Shown here in pieces: positions 22,436 through 35,722 of a stretch of DNA of 64,000 bases (within the stretch, counting starts at the first letter, position 1; every line of letters begins with the position of its first letter). The position numbers were made by a program, and so were the translations under genes. Under the pieces are notes generated by a model that was not told the DNA's origin, did no database searches, and saw only the letters and a list, made by a program, of their open reading frames with translations. Source of the DNA: Panorpa germanica (Eukaryota; Arthropoda; Insecta; Mecoptera; Panorpidae); contig OY783209.1 in NCBI GenBank assembly GCA_963678705.1, forward strand, positions 13,888,001 to 13,952,000, in the 5' to 3' direction.

Positions 22436-22749
22436 TGTGTTGTACAATTAATGTGGCAAGATTACAAAACAACACGGAATCAAAAGTACTTGCGAAAATT
22501 GTAGAAATCGATGGTAAGTACATATCGTTTTTTATTGAATTTCTACTTTACTTTATTTTACTTTATTTTTATATTTGTGTAGAAGATGAAAATAAGCTAC
22601 ACAACATGATTCTGACGGCAGACGGAAATTTAGCCGATTTGTCGCAAAAAGTCTACCGCCACCATCAGCTAAATCAGATGAAGCAAATATTTTTTCTTAG
22701 AGTCAGAAAAGCCCCAGCACCTTCATTGAAAGTGCATGCAGCTACATAA
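22436..22749 (+). CDS. Possible two-exon gene fragment, unrecognised
   Basis: Two blocks join in frame across a well-formed intron (donor gtaagt at 22514, acceptor ...tgtgtag at 22583). The first ends VLAKIVEID, the second begins EDENKLHNMILTADGNLADL and stops with TAA at 22747-22749. I do not recognise the protein and no start codon is evident before a stop at about 22424. It may be the tail of a host gene or a transposon fragment. The intron structure is the only argument for reality. Confidence 0.25.
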
Positions 22750-22857
22750 GATGCAAATTCAACAATTTGTCTGCTGCCAGATAATTTTTTCGGTGCAATT
22801 CTCCAAATCAGCTGGTTCAAACTTTCGTTGGCATTTTGAGTAAAGCCTCCAAGCCTC

Positions 22858-22862
<5 letters not shown>

Positions 22863-22888
<26 letters not shown>
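22863..22888. repeat. (TA)n microsatellite at the 5' edge of a LINE remnant
   Basis: Thirteen or so TA units directly precede the LINE 5' sequence at 22889, which may mark a target-site preference or slippage at the insertion. Confidence 0.85.
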
Positions 22889-22890
<2 letters not shown>

Positions 22891-23620
22891 GGGACCCTGT
22901 AACCCCAACCAAGCGCATCCCCAGGTGGCGGATAGGGGAATGCTCAAATCGTCTAGAACGACGGGCTGGAGGGAGATAAAATACCTCCCGCGGACCAACA
23001 GGATTACAGGAGGACGACTATGGAAATGAACAAGGATATAGATTTTAATACTACGTAACAGAGGGTCGAATCCTCAGAACCGGCACTAGTGGGGGTGGTT
23101 AAGTAGGCTCCCCTTGGGTCATCATTAAACGACTGTGATACGCAGACGGTGGTAAACCTGGCCGAGGTGTACGAAATGGTTACTGGAAATAGTGAGGAAC
23201 AGGCATTTCGAAGAAGCGGGAAGATGCTTAGATCTCCAGTAAGGAGTAATTTTATGCCGGACCTAGCCTCCGGAACAGAAAGGCCTGCTAAAGAGAAGAG
23301 AGTGATAGAGGAGAATGCAAAGAAAAGAGGAAAACAGAGGAAGAAAGATTTCGTGGAAATGGAACTAAACGACTCAAACATTAAGAGAGCTCAGACTGGT
23401 GTACAAAAAACGCATCAGAATAAGATGGACGAGGTGCAGAATAGTAGAAAGGTTAGCACCCATTAAATGTTTCAAATGCCAGAACTATGGGCACTTTGCG
23501 AGTTCATGCAAAAATAAGGAGGATACGAGTGATAAATGCCTTAAGTGTGGAGAGGCAGGACATAAGGCCAAAGAATGCACCAATGAGGTATACTGTTGGC
23601 CTTCAAAATAAGAGCGCATA
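22889..23620 (+). pseudogene. R1-clade LINE, 5' end and Gag-like ORF1 remnant
   Basis: A GC-richer leader (ccaggtggcggataggggaa) is followed by a basic, glutamate-rich frame (KEKRVIEENAKKRGKQRKKD). After a frameshift near 23430 come two zinc knuckles, CFKCQNYGHFASSC and CLKCGEAGHKAKEC. That order is typical of the nucleic-acid-binding ORF1 of R1/TRAS-type LINEs. It is shorter than a full ORF1 (usually over 400 aa), so it is internally deleted. No ORF2 follows. Confidence 0.65.
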
Positions 23621-24104
23621 GTGCGAGGGAAATTATATGGCCTAGCTACAGAAGCCTAGTGGGAGAACTGCTGAGGAACAGGAGCATCTCAGCAAATAAA
23701 AAATGATAATAAAAGTACTACAAGTCAAAGGGGACCGGGGGGTGGCATCAACGGGAACATAGATGTCGCTATCGTTTTCGAATCAAAACAAAAAGCTAGC
23801 AAGCAAGAGCCCTTGGTTTAAAGACCTTAACATAGCTGCAGCAATTAGAGCCTATAACAAAGAAGTGACCGTTCTCAATTGTAAAACACAGCATAAGGTT
23901 TTGTGGTAGAGCTAGAGGAAGTAGTAATATGTGTTTACAGTACACTTGAACTTGCACTTGTGGTACAAAATAAAGGTAATAATCCAACTTTTGTGAGGAG
24001 GCAGAGCAGGTCGCACATCACAATCACTTCTGAAAAACACGCGGACAAAATAACGGAATGGAAGGTAGCAGACGAGGAAAACCTCAGTTTCCATCATAAT
24101 ATAT
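23621..24104. other. Stretch without recognisable gene
   Basis: Moderately GC-rich, with no convincing frame. It may be further LINE or LTR-element debris. Confidence 0.35.
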
Positions 24105-24740
24105 TGTTACGAATTTGCGGTCGTCTGAGCATACAAAATTGCAGTTGTGAAATATTATTCGGTATTAGCAGAAAAGGTTGCACATGTCTGTACAAATATC
24201 GGCATTGCGATAACAAGGCTGTTTACTTGTCACGTCATAACTTAATACGCACAGTTCTTGAATATAGCACAATAAACAATGCGTAAACAATTGCATATCG
24301 CGAATTTATGTTATTTACATACTCGCGCGCTCTTTTTAGAAATAATTATATTGCGAAGCGACAAACGTAGAAATATTCAGAAGGTCAACAGCGTATCCGC
24401 ATAGAGAATTATTCTTGAATGTCAAAGATGTCGAGGGCAGGGGTATTCTGCTACGTAAACTGTTGGTATAAAGGGAACCAGAGCATCGCGTCACGAGTTA
24501 GTCCGCGATAGTAAGTCAGTCTGCAGGAATAAGTCAGTCAACAATAAACAGTGAACAAGTGAAAAGAAATAATAAACGGTAATTGTAAATAGTTGTAATT
24601 GTTTTTTGTGAATAAATAAAGTCCGTAAATAGTATAAATCGTTCTTATTATTTTATTTGTGGCTATTATTTATTTTATAAGTTACAACGCGACTAAATAG
24701 TGAACATAATTACTCTGCTTGGTAATTAGAAAGAATCCAA
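24105..24740 (+). mobile_element. Solo LTR or LTR remnant, gypsy-like
   Basis: It starts tgttacgaatttgcgg and contains a TATA-like ggtataaag (24468), AGTCAGT initiator-like repeats (24515-24540), AATAAA (24612) and an AT-rich end. The part from about 24480 to 24740 resembles the reverse complement of 41250-40960 (shared aataaagtccgta, gtggctatt, cttggtaatta). The right boundary and target duplication were not found. Confidence 0.45.
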
Positions 24741-25199
24741 GTCGCTGGCGTGATACGGCATATAAATAGAAGGTTCGAGAATCCTTCTCTTTCTTCCCTT
24801 AATCCTCGCTCGTACATACAAATTTGTACCTTTGGCGTCATAAAAAGTTTCAGAGCCAGACTCCCTTCATCCCCTTTCACGCCCTTACAAGTGTGTATCC
24901 TTTGGTGTTGGAAGCTGAAGAGGATAGTTGCTACGCACAAAAGCCGTCGCCTAGTAAAATTGTAACAATATATTTTAACACTGTGAGGAATGAAACGAGG
25001 GTACTAAATGAAGGATACAGAAAGAAAAGTTTCCGGTTTTTGCGGCGAACCTGGAAAAGCAAGTTGGAAAATGTACACGCCGTATGCGACCTTTTAATGC
25101 TCTAAATTATTGAAGAGTTTTCAGGTGGTCGCTTAAGTCTTAGATTTAAAGTGGACTGTATGATTTGTTAACTTGACAGAGAAATATAATATTTCTTGT

Positions 25200-26520
25200 T
25201 ACTACGAATAATTTGATGTCTTATACTAGAACAATGGTTCTAATATCTATATCTATTGTATTGTGACGGTAAGTTTGAACTAGACAATAATTCTATATAC
25301 TAGGTTCTACGACAACGATGGATTCTACTTACTAATTTGATTGTATTGCAACGCTAGGTTTGGTCTAGGTAATAATGCTATATACTAGGTTCTACGACAA
25401 CGATGGATTCTACTAACTAAATTGATTTTATTGCAACGCTAGGTTTGGTCTAGGTAATAATGCTATATACTAGGTTCTACGACAGCGATGGGTTCTACTA
25501 AATAAATTTATTGTATTGCAACGATAGGTTTGGTCTAGATAATAATGCTATATACTAGGTTCTACGACAACGATGGATTCTACTAACTGATTTGATTGTA
25601 TTGCAATGCTAGGTTTGGTCTAGGTAATAATGCTATGTACTAGGTTCTACGACAACGATGGATTCTACTAAATAAATTGATTGTATTGCGACGATAGGTT
25701 TGGTCTAGGTAATAATGCTATATACTAGGTTTTACGACAACGATGGATTCTACTAACTAAATTGATTGTATTGCGACAATAGGTTTGGTCTAGGTAATAA
25801 TGCTATATACTAGGTTCTACGACAACGATAGGTTCTACTAACTAAACTGATTGTATTGCAATGATAGGTTTGGTATAGATAATAATGCTATATACTAGGT
25901 TCTACGACAACGATGGATTCTACTAACTAAATTGATTGTATTGCGATGATAGGTTTGGTCTAGGTAATAATGCTATATACTAGATTCTACGACAACGATA
26001 GGTTCTACTAACTAAGCTGATTGCATTGCAACGATAGGTTTGGTCTAGATAATAATACTATATACTAGGTTCTACGACAACGATGGATTCTACTAACTAA
26101 ATTGATAGGTTTGGTCTAGGTAATAATGCTATATACTAGGTTCTACGAAAACGATGGATTCTACTAACTAAATTGATTGTATTGCAACGCTAGGTTTGGT
26201 CTAGGTAATAATGCTATATTCTAGGTTCTACGACAGCGATGGGTTCTACTAACTAAATTTATTGTATTGCGACGATAGGTTTGAACTAGGTAATAATGCT
26301 ATAACATACTAGTTTCTACGACAACGATGAGTTCTACTAACTATATGTATTGCATTGGGCTGATAGGTTTGAACTAGATAATAATTCTACATACTTGTTT
26401 CTATGAAAAAGATAGTTTCTACTAAATATAATTATTGTATTGCAACGACAGGTCTAAACTAGGTAATAATGTTATATACTAAGTTCTATGACAACGATGA
26501 GTTCTACTAACTAAAGTTAT
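25200..26520 (+). repeat. 85-bp minisatellite, about 15 copies
   Basis: Landmark taggttctac begins at 25301, 25386 and 25471 and continues at the same 85-bp step to about 26480. Each unit holds aggtttggtctaggtaataa and ttctactaactaaattgatt. One unit near 26100 is shortened by about 14 bp, and the outermost units are the most diverged, as expected for array edges. Confidence 0.95.
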
Positions 26521-27099
26521 TATAAGTTTGCTAATACGAGGTTATATTGAATATAATATACATCTGCGACAATGTTGATGATGGAATAATTCTAATTATC
26601 AAACGTAAACTATTATTTATTATAGCGAAGTGTTTGCCTTAAATCATTTGGGCGATAAAAATATTTCGAATTAGACTTAGACATTAGTAGCATATGTTAT
26701 TTTTATTGAAGTTTAAATTATTGTATTACGACTCCTTATAAGTAATTTGTAGATAACAGTAATTGTTACGGCAGACTCACATTACACACTTATTAACTAA
26801 ATTTAACACATACGGACAACGCCGGTTGATACAATGAAAACATAATGATAACTCTCTATTATCAGATTTCTAAAACTCATACCACAACTTCAGTATGTGT
26901 AATTTCTTATAATTTTTTCCTTTGTTTTTTAATTCTCAATATCTAACAAAACCCTTCAATCGTATTTATGTTGTAATAAATTTTGCTCCTGAAATTATTT
27001 TCAATTTATTAAATTTATTATACTAAATATAAATTATTTATTTAATAAATACATTTATTTAATAAATATAAAGAAGTTTAAAAATAATAAAGTGTAAAA
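26521..27099. other. AT-rich stretch without recognisable feature
   Basis: Nothing was seen between the minisatellite and the I-like LINE. Confidence 0.4.
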
Positions 27100-27170
27100 A
27101 CGAAGTAATAGATATTTTTTATTTTTTTTATTTTTATTAATTTGTGTTAAGTGAAAGTGAGGTTATAATT

Positions 27171-28434
27171 ATGAATGACAGGTCTCATGAGAAAGACCTC
27201 TTTGAAGCAAAAAGGATAAGAACCAGCTATTATCCACATAGTTATTTAGGAGTGTGCTTGGTAATTCTAAAACCAATTTGTTACAATACAAACCCTGCCT
27301 TTATAGCACAATATTTGCGAATAAATTACAAGGAGATCAACATCATTGTTGTCAGCCAAAGAAAAATTGAGGTAGAGACTAATAGCCCATTTCTGGCTAA
27401 TAAAATTATAGAAGACGCCATAGTTCTAGCTAAATACAAGAGCATAATTCCAAAGAATTTCATAGAAGTACAGGGACTAATCGATTTACACCCCGATAAT
27501 CTGGATGACGTATTCCTACATGACGCAGTAGGCTTTAATAAAAATAGTAGACAGTTACCACCAAAAATTACCGATTTTATTAGATTTAATAGAATTGAGA
27601 AAGGCAAAAAGACTCCTACTTGGAAGTGCCTAATATCCTTTAGCGGGGATAAGATCCCGGAATATATAGCCTTCCAGGGTATCCTTTACCCAGTTTCAGC
27701 ATATATACAAAGAATTAGACAGTGTGGTCGGTGCTGGAAATTTGGCCACTCAACTAATTTCTGCAGAAGTGCTGAATATTGCCAATTTTGTGGTGGAGAT
27801 CACAGCTTTTTAAGTTGCAAGAAAGAGAAGATAGTGTGTCGTAACTGTAAACAAGAACATAAAGCTGACGATAGATCCTGCAGCAAATACTTAGAATTGA
27901 AGAACAAAATCGAACCTTAAGCTAAAGGTACCTATATAGAAAAAATTAAAATTGATCGTGGGAAAGAGGTTTTTAAATCAAATATCTTCGAGTTCCCTTC
28001 TTTGGAAGAGAGTATAAATAAAAAGAATATTACAGACTGTATGATAAGCGGTGAACCGGAAAGGAAAATTCGTAGTTTTAAAAATTTCAGAACTCCGCAG
28101 ATCCCCCCGAGAAGTAAAGAAAAGGACGTGGAAGCCTGATAATACACATAAGGCAAAAGAAAACGAACGCTCTAAGCCAATTCCCGTAAATAAGACCGAT
28201 AAAGTTAAGAAAACAGAGATAACTAAGAAATCAGAGTTAGTTAAGAAACCTGATTTAGAGAAAAATACTATTGAAAATTTGGAAGAGATCAGAAATTCAG
28301 AGGAGATAAACCATAATATTGACACTGACCAGGTTGTTTTACATGCAGAAACTCTTACTAATAATTTGAAGCCAGATATGGTAAATAACCATACTATTCC
28401 ACCCCCAGATAATCAAAATATTGAAATGTTCTAA
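27171..28434 (+). pseudogene. I-like LINE ORF1 (nucleic-acid-binding Gag-like protein)
   Basis: Starts at ATG 27171. The first 250 codons end with three CCHC knuckles: CGRCWKFGHSTNFC, CQFCGGDHSFLSC and CRNCKQEHKADDRSC (the last is irregular). A TAA at 27918 interrupts it. A lysine-rich C-terminal tail continues after a frameshift, in the frame 28051-28434 (for example KVKKTEITKKSELVKKPD). In active elements ORF1 coats the RNA intermediate. Confidence 0.75.
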
Positions 28435-28465
28435 TACAAATGTTAGTTAACAAACATAATAAATA

Positions 28466-31400
28466 ATGTATAAAAATACTTGTATAATGCAATGGAACTG
28501 CCGCAGCTTAAAATCCAAATTGATAAATCTAAAACAAATAGTTTTTGAAAATAATATTGAAGTAATCGCGCTCTCGGAAACCTGGCTTGATCCATCTTAT
28601 AAAATCAAATGGAGAAATATGGAACTAGTAAGAGCAGATAGAAATAACAACGGTGGAGGCGTTACTCTAGTAATAAACCACAACATTTTTATTGACAAAA
28701 TTTTAATTCCTCTCTCAGGGGATATTGAGATTATAGGAGCAAAAATTAAATGGGGTGATGGGCATATTAATGTTGTATCTCTTTATGCCCCAGCAACAGC
28801 ATCTATTACTACAGGAATATTGAATACAATATTAAGATCTATTCCAGAACCAAGGCTAATTCTAGGTGACTGGAATGCTAAAGCCATTGCTTGGGGAAAC
28901 ACCTATGACTGTCCAATGGGTAAAATTTAATGTCAGGTGATGGACAATAATAACATGATGTTCCTTAATGATGGTTCTCCTACTCGAATCGACATCCATT
29001 CAGGAACAGCGTCAGCAATTGATTTATCATGGCCAACTCCATCTCTTGGTAGCCAACTTTCATGGAACGTAATGGAGGATCAATTAGGTTCAGATCACGC
29101 CATTATACTTATGAATGGGGCACAAATTGGTCAATCAAGCAGAGGCAACGAAAGATTTAAATTAAACATCGTACCAAATACAATCGACTGGGACAATTTC
29201 TCTAACCAAATAGAAGCAGACTTATTGGCAAACCAAATTCAGTACAATATTACGCTGGAAAAAAAGTATAGTGGTGATGAAAGTAAAGAGGCTGTGCAAA
29301 ATAGAAAAAGAGCCTACAGAAGATACCACCGAAATAGTTCTAAAACAAATAAAGTAGCCTTAAAAAAAGTAGAATCTGAAACGACCAACTTACTAAAGTT
29401 CAAGAAAAGACAAGCTTGGAAAAACCTTGCCGAAGAGTTAAACCATAATTTAACTACTAAACAATTATGGGAAAAAATTAATAGGATGAGAGGTTCAGGA
29501 AAATGCACGAAAACAATTTCACCTAACAGTGAGGACTTGTTATGTGAACTTTCACAAGTAATAGCACCGCCCTGGGTACCTGAGCAAGAAAGCGTACTAT
29601 ATATGGAGTAACTCAAGACGACTCTAGTAAAATGATGATTAAAGAAGTAGAAATGTGGGAGCTACAATCTCACCTTATAATGACGAAAACAACCACGCCT
29701 GGTCTAGATAAAATATCATATGAAATATTAGGCCATCTCCCATCAATCGCTAAAAAGTTATTATTAAACATATACAACACAATTTTAGAAAAAGAACTAA
29801 TTCCTGAGTCCTGGAAAAATACTCAGATTGTTCCAATATTAAAAATAGATAAGCCAGTAAATCAACCAACCTCATATAGACCTATAACTCTCATTAATTG
29901 CTGCAGAAAAGTCTTTGAGAAAATATTGAAAACGAGATTAGAACATTGGTTAGATTCTAAGTCGTTAATACCAAAGCAAATTTTAGGCTGTAGAAGAGGT
30001 AGAAGTACCAGGGATGGCATAGTTGCATTATCAGCTAGAATTAAAGCAGGAAAAAACAAAGGCAACGTATCAATGGCCTGTTTTGTAGATATCAAAGCAG
30101 CTTTCGATAATGTAAACATCAATTTTTTATTAAGGCAATTATATGTAATAGGAGTACCGAGACTAATAATTAATATACTAAAGAATTTACTAAGTGGCAG
30201 GAAAACTCAACTATGGTTTAATGGATTATTATCGGACTGGAGAATATGTTCCAAAGGCATTCCACAAGGCTCAGCACTAAGTCCTCTCCTCTTTAATATG
30301 ATGGTTAGATCAATAAAACCGTATCTCAACCCAACAATATCATGGATATCATATGTGGATGACTTAGTTTTCTTATCACAAGAAAATACTACAGAGGAGA
30401 CTGGAAAACAAATGCAAAAGACTGTAAATAACTTAGAAAAATGGCTTAATGATGCTTGTTTAGATGCATCAACCGAAAAATCTAAACTAATGATTTTTAA
30501 CATGAGTTCAAAAATATCTCAGCCACCTATAATAACTCTAGGTAAACAAAAATCGGAATACACAAATAATTATATATACTTAGGATTTCCATTTTCTACA
30601 AATAAATCCGAAAAATCAATAATACTCAATATTAAAAAAAAGCTGAACCTGCAATCAATATACTCAAAATGTTTGCTGGACAAAGATGGGGACTAAATAC
30701 ATCTTCGCTACTAAATTGATATAAATCATTAGTCCGCCCTCATTTGGAGTATGGTGCAGAGGTACTAATAATGTGTAAAAATAATACAATAGAATCACTT
30801 GAAAAATTGCAATATAAAGCTTTAAGAATAGTATTAGGAGCTATCTGTACAACTCATACCCTTTCATTACTAGCAGAGGTTTGTATGCCACCATTAAAAG
30901 AAAGATGGATAAAGAAAACGTCTTATTTTATGGCTAGCGCTTTAATGACAAATAACACATTAATAAGGGACGAACTTAACGAATTATCAAGAACAGGTTC
31001 CAGAAGTCATGAACTTAATGCAATTTGGATAAATGAAAAAAGGAAATGGACAGAAAGAGGAACCCCAGTAGAAATACCAATTTTCGAACTAGATTATTAT
31101 TACTCAGGTAGAGGAACTTCTGCAAATATAACTATTGGCAAGGAGCTAAATATGAGTAACATATTACCTGAGCTAATAACTATAGACTTACAACAAAAAT
31201 TAGATCAACAATTCCCGAATTATACAAAATTATATACTGACGGCTCAAAAGTAGCAGATGGAGTGGGTGCAGCAGTAGTAGCTATTAACAATAGCAGAAT
31301 TTACAAGCTTCATAATCAAGCATCCATATATACAGCTGAGTTATGTGCCATAGATCTAGCTGTGGATCAAATCATTACTGATGACAGAGACAGCACTTTA

Positions 31401-32086
31401 ATATTATCCGACTCGTTATCAGTCATACAGTCGTTAAGCAGCAGTAAGGGAATCAATACAAAATTAGACAACAAAGTTTATTATGTCAAAGAAAAAATAA
31501 ATAGGGAAATAGGTAAGGGCCGAAATATTAAACTAATTTGGATACCTCACATAAGGGAATTAAGGGAAATGAAAAAGCTGATCAAATGGCCAAGGTAGCT
31601 ACTTCCTGTGATAAATATATTTCATTTTTTATAAAATCAGACATGAAAGCAGAATTAGAAAAAAATGAAATGAAAAATTGGCAAGACAAGTGGGATAATT
31701 CTGATAAAGGTAGAGAATTTTATACAATACAACCAATACTGAGACGTAAGCCATAGTTATTAGCTCAGGCCAAATTAAAATGGCCAAGAAGATTAATTAC
31801 AATGACCTCAAGACTAAGAATAAATCATACTGGAGCTCCGAAACATCTAGCAAGAAACAAAATCATTCCAAACTCTAAATGCGAATGTGGTGAAGAAGAG
31901 GCAGACCCTGACCACATTCTGTGGCAATGTAAAAATACAGCAATTGCAAGAAATGGACTCCAACGGGCGGTGCTACAGACTTCGCAGACGCTTCCTGTTA
32001 ACACCGCCTTTTTGATTGAGAAACCGAAATTTATAACAGCAGTAGCCATGAATAGATCATTCTTGTTGTCGGGATACAAAGTATAA
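28466..32086 (+). pseudogene. I-like LINE ORF2 (endonuclease, reverse transcriptase, RNase H)
   Basis: Starts ATG 28466. Endonuclease: QWNCRSLKSKL, LSETWLDP, GDWNAKAIAWG, then SDHAI. Reverse transcriptase: SYRPITLINCCRKVFEKIL, FVDIKAAFDNVN, GIPQGSALSPLLFN and the intact catalytic YVDD near 30354. RNase H: YTDGSKVADGVGAAVV, TAELCAIDLAV, LILSDSLSVI. The terminal motif is CECGEEEADPDHILWQC. Breaks: TAA at 28928, a stop/frameshift near 29610, another near 30697, and a frameshift near 31560 in the last RNase H motif. The catalytic boxes survive, so decay is recent or modest. Confidence 0.88.
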
Positions 32087-32504
32087 GAAGAAGCAGAATA
32101 TATTAGGGGCGATAAAAGGCTACGTGCCTAGGAAGCCCGAGAAACTATATTTAAAAAAAACCCTTCAATAATATAATAAATATTGAATATCCAACATCCA
32201 ACATCAATCCACAAACAACGACAAAAAAACAACAAAATCGAATTGGTAAAATAAATGGAATTATTTATTTACGAAAAAAATTGGAACACAAGTGAACTTA
32301 TATAGAAAATGAATCATATTTTACATGTGAGAGCTAATTTTGAAATATAAAATTGTATTGAATTGTGAGAAAATTAAACTATACTTTATTATTTTAAATA
32401 GTTCTATTTTAATTTAAATTTTTTAGGATTGTGTACTTAACAGAAGGTTCCAAAGATTAATTCAAGGACATTTACTAAAAAAGACCTGGGACTGAAATGC
32501 ATCC

Positions 32505-32990
32505 CCATCTATTGGTGGAATGACAGAGTTGCGCACCTTAGAAGGGAATGTCTAACAGCGAGAAGAAAATTGATCCGTGGAAACAAAAGAAGCGTATATA
32601 CTGAGGAAAGTAAGGAAAGTCTGATAAATACCCACAAGAAAATGAGAAAAGTGCTAAAAAATGAAATTATTGCGGTAAAGCTAGAATCCTGGAAACAAAT
32701 CTACGAAGAAGTTGATCGAGACATATGAATCATGGGGTATAAAATAGTATGCAAAAAATTCAATATGTTGCCACACTAGGGAAAGAAAAGCTTATGAAAA
32801 AATTGTGTGTGAATTATTCCCAACATGCAGTGAGAAACAATGGGCAAATGTATGTCTTGATGGAAACAACATATAGGGAACAAAATAGGGAATCAAATGC
32901 TTGTCTGACCTCTTTGGTACACGAGATAATATGTGCCAAAAAAAAGTGTTTGATTCAGTAGCAAACAATAACTACATAAAAGATAAGTTA
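32505..32990 (+). pseudogene. R1-clade LINE fragment, region before the RT domain
   Basis: Reads WWNDRVAHLRRECLTARRKL and, further on, ESWKQIYEEVDRD, then a stop and frameshift, then residues resembling the IVCELFP..SEKQW block. This is the linker between endonuclease and reverse transcriptase in R1/TRAS LINEs. Neither neighbouring domain is present. Confidence 0.65.
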
Positions 32991-34189
32991 ATTTGAACAC
33001 AGTTGACAGTTTGGGAGGAGTAAACATAGAACAAAAGTACTCCAAAGAGTTCTTGTATGTGGAGTAAGGCAAGATTATGTGTGATAAGCCTATGAATACT
33101 CTTGTAGTATATGTGAACACTAGCTCTTGCGTGCGAGCTTCTAAGACTCATTGCTGTAATGGTTCTTTAAAGAAGATATTAAAATAATAATCTTAGCCAG
33201 AGCTGAATGCACGAAGTTAAAATATTGCATTTTGCGTGTTATTATGTATTAAGTCGTAAATATTTAACGTAATCAAGTGTGATGATTATTCAAAAAAGTT
33301 TAAACAAATATTAAAGTAAATGTTGAAGTAGAAAATTGATTTATATGTGACATTGAAATAGATCTTAATAAAAGAAGACAGTTCAAAAATAATAATTTAA
33401 CAATGTTAACGTATTATTGTCGTAAACTGTATCAAATCATTTAAAAGTTATTTACAATTATAAATAATTCTAACAAAAAAATCAAATTTTGACGGTTAAT
33501 AATTTGAAAACTAATGAATAAAATCAAAGTAATTGTGTGGTATTTGACTAGGTTGTTTTTCAATAACTATATTGGTGTTTGAGAATGATGAAATTTGATA
33601 CATAATATCTAATAGAATTACTGTTGGTGAATATTTTAAAGCTAAAACGTATTTTAAATTTAATAGTAATTAATATTTAAAACGAAATATTTTACTGGTA
33701 TTTAACGACTAGTATTTAACAATGGATTAATAAAATGTTTAATGCTTTGTTATGTAAGGTATGAATTGATCATTAGTCTTTATTTATAAGTAAATTCTGT
33801 TTGTGAATAGAAAAGCAATTTTAACAACAATTTTAAACATTTGAATTTCAAAATAAATTGACTATTTTAATGTTAAAATTTACAATTTGGTCTTTTTGTT
33901 TGATTTCCAGAGATTATCACAACCTGTCCTTAGGACGTTCAGCAATATGTTTGAAAATTGTAAGTGTGTTGCGCGATGTGTACCCATCGACTCATCCTTC
34001 AATTTCAATAGATTCTAGAATCTGATTAGGTTGAAAATAGGTCCTGACTTCTTTTTTAGTCTGCGTAGTACGGAATTATTAAACAATAAACAACTGGCCT
34101 AATTGTTGGATGTTCAAGTATTCTCTCTTTGTATGCTTTGGTTCTAAGCAGTATTTCATTAACTGTAGGTATATCCAGATCCCGATGTA
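32991..34189. other. AT-rich stretch without recognisable feature
   Basis: No gene or repeat was recognised. Confidence 0.4.
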
Positions 34190-34480
34190 TTATGTTATTA
34201 GGTACGAACCATGGTGCTTCGGATTATTTCAATATTAGAAACAAGATCATTTGTAACCTTAAGAGTGAATATGGTGAAGAGGAGGCCGATCTTGACCGCT
34301 TTCTGCGGCTATGCAGAAAAATAGCAAAAGCAACGAATGGACTGTAAAGGGCGGTGTTACAGACTTCGCTAACGGTTTCTGTTAACACCGCCTTTTTAGT
34401 TGGGAGCTCATTATTCGCAAACGGTGGGGACCATGAAATCATTGTTCTTTTTGTCAAGAAGTAAAGTTTAAAAAAGGAAG
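34190..34480 (+). mobile_element. 3' end fragment of the I-like LINE family
   Basis: Matches 31820-32080, with SEYGEEEADLDRFLRLC in place of the CECGEEEADPDHILWQC motif. Diverged and out of frame in places. Confidence 0.75.
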
Positions 34481-34484
34481 AAGA

Positions 34485-35395
34485 ATATTATCAAGAGCAA
34501 TAACAGAATATTTACTTAGCAAACCCAATATACCATGAACAAACAAAAAATTGTATTTTTTAACAAAATTTTCACATCGTTTGATAATTAATGTGTCTGC
34601 GTTTTTTAGAGAAAATTGAAACAGAAACTATATGTGCACAAATTATTAGGTAAAGTTTCTTCCATAACATTGAGGAATACATTGAGTTTCGATGTCCTTC
34701 AAAATCCATGACGTGCGTGAGATTAATCAGATAGCAAACATCTCAATTGAACATGTATTCATATTATGAGTATGCGATTGTTTGTATGCAAATGTTCTCA
34801 GTGAGGTGTTTGTTTACACAAGATGAAAAGTTGTCTCTCAAATGTAGGTGCAACTGCAAAATTGACTAATCTACGTAGAAATATTATTAAGCTAAAAAAT
34901 TATTAGGTTGAAAATAAATTAAAATAAATAAAAATGATTTCACTGTGGTTCAATAAATCTCTGAATTGCAAATGTTATAAAAGTCAAACAAACTTTTGGT
35001 AGCCCCTACACAAGCCACTGCTCAGGGTTGTAACTGTTCTAATTTAGATTTTTTTTTGTTTTTTTCTTTTAATTAACTATGAGAATTGACACGCTATCAA
35101 CCTAATGATATCATTAGGACACACACTATTACATTCAGCTCACAACAACTTACCTTTTACTTAACAGTTTGCTATTAAAAATTAATTTATTTAAGAATAA
35201 TTTAATAATTAATTTTTAAACAGTGTCTTCTTTGTGGTGCGTTAAATAGTTTAGAAAAGTGAAAATCATTGGTATTGCAATATATTTTAATAATACGGAA
35301 TTGTTATATTATTACCAGATACAAATAATGTAGTACATCCGCTATACCACGAGTTGCTGTAATGCGAATTCATATAGTGCGACAAAAATACAACG
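34485..35395. other. AT-rich stretch without recognisable feature
   Basis: No gene or repeat was recognised. Confidence 0.4.
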
Positions 35396-35630
35396 CCTAG
35401 TAAACAATTTAGTGAAGTGTCCCGTTTTGTGACGTTCTATCACTATTACATAGTTTGTATCAACTTTATCTTCATTTGTATTCCAAAATGGGTTTCGCCA
35501 TTTGCTGCCGATAAAATAGACATTTCAAATAAACGACTGTGAGAAACTGAACTGTAAATGAACTCTTTCGTGACAAACCAATCATACGCATCTTCAATAT
35601 GATGCGAAGTGACTCCAAAATGTTTACTGG
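35396..35630. mobile_element. MITE with cagtaaaca termini, copy 1
   Basis: Starts cctagtaaacaatttagtga and ends actccaaaatgtttactgg. The interior (tttgtattcc, cgactgtgagaaactgaact) is shared with 45097-45357 and 53001-53252. Confidence 0.8.
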
Positions 35631-35722
35631 ACGATGACTGATTTTCCTCAAAATTAATTGTTTGAATTGTTCTTAGAACAGGGAAACCGGAGAAAGTGGC
35701 TCTACAAAAATTGTCTACTCAT

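Larger units (their letters stand above)
27100..32160 (+). mobile_element. Near full-length, decayed I-superfamily LINE with RNase H
   Basis: A two-ORF non-LTR element with ORF1 (zinc knuckles), ORF2 (endonuclease, reverse transcriptase, RNase H, terminal Cys-His motif), a 3' UTR and a short A-run ending at 32160. An RNase H domain and three ORF1 knuckles fit the I/Nimb group better than Jockey. The 5' edge is an estimate. Several stops and frameshifts make it inactive. Related 3' fragments are at 19395-19630 and 34190-34480. Confidence 0.85.

Noticed and set aside
27326-28325. Minus frames within the I-like LINE
   Set aside because: Antisense of ORF1.
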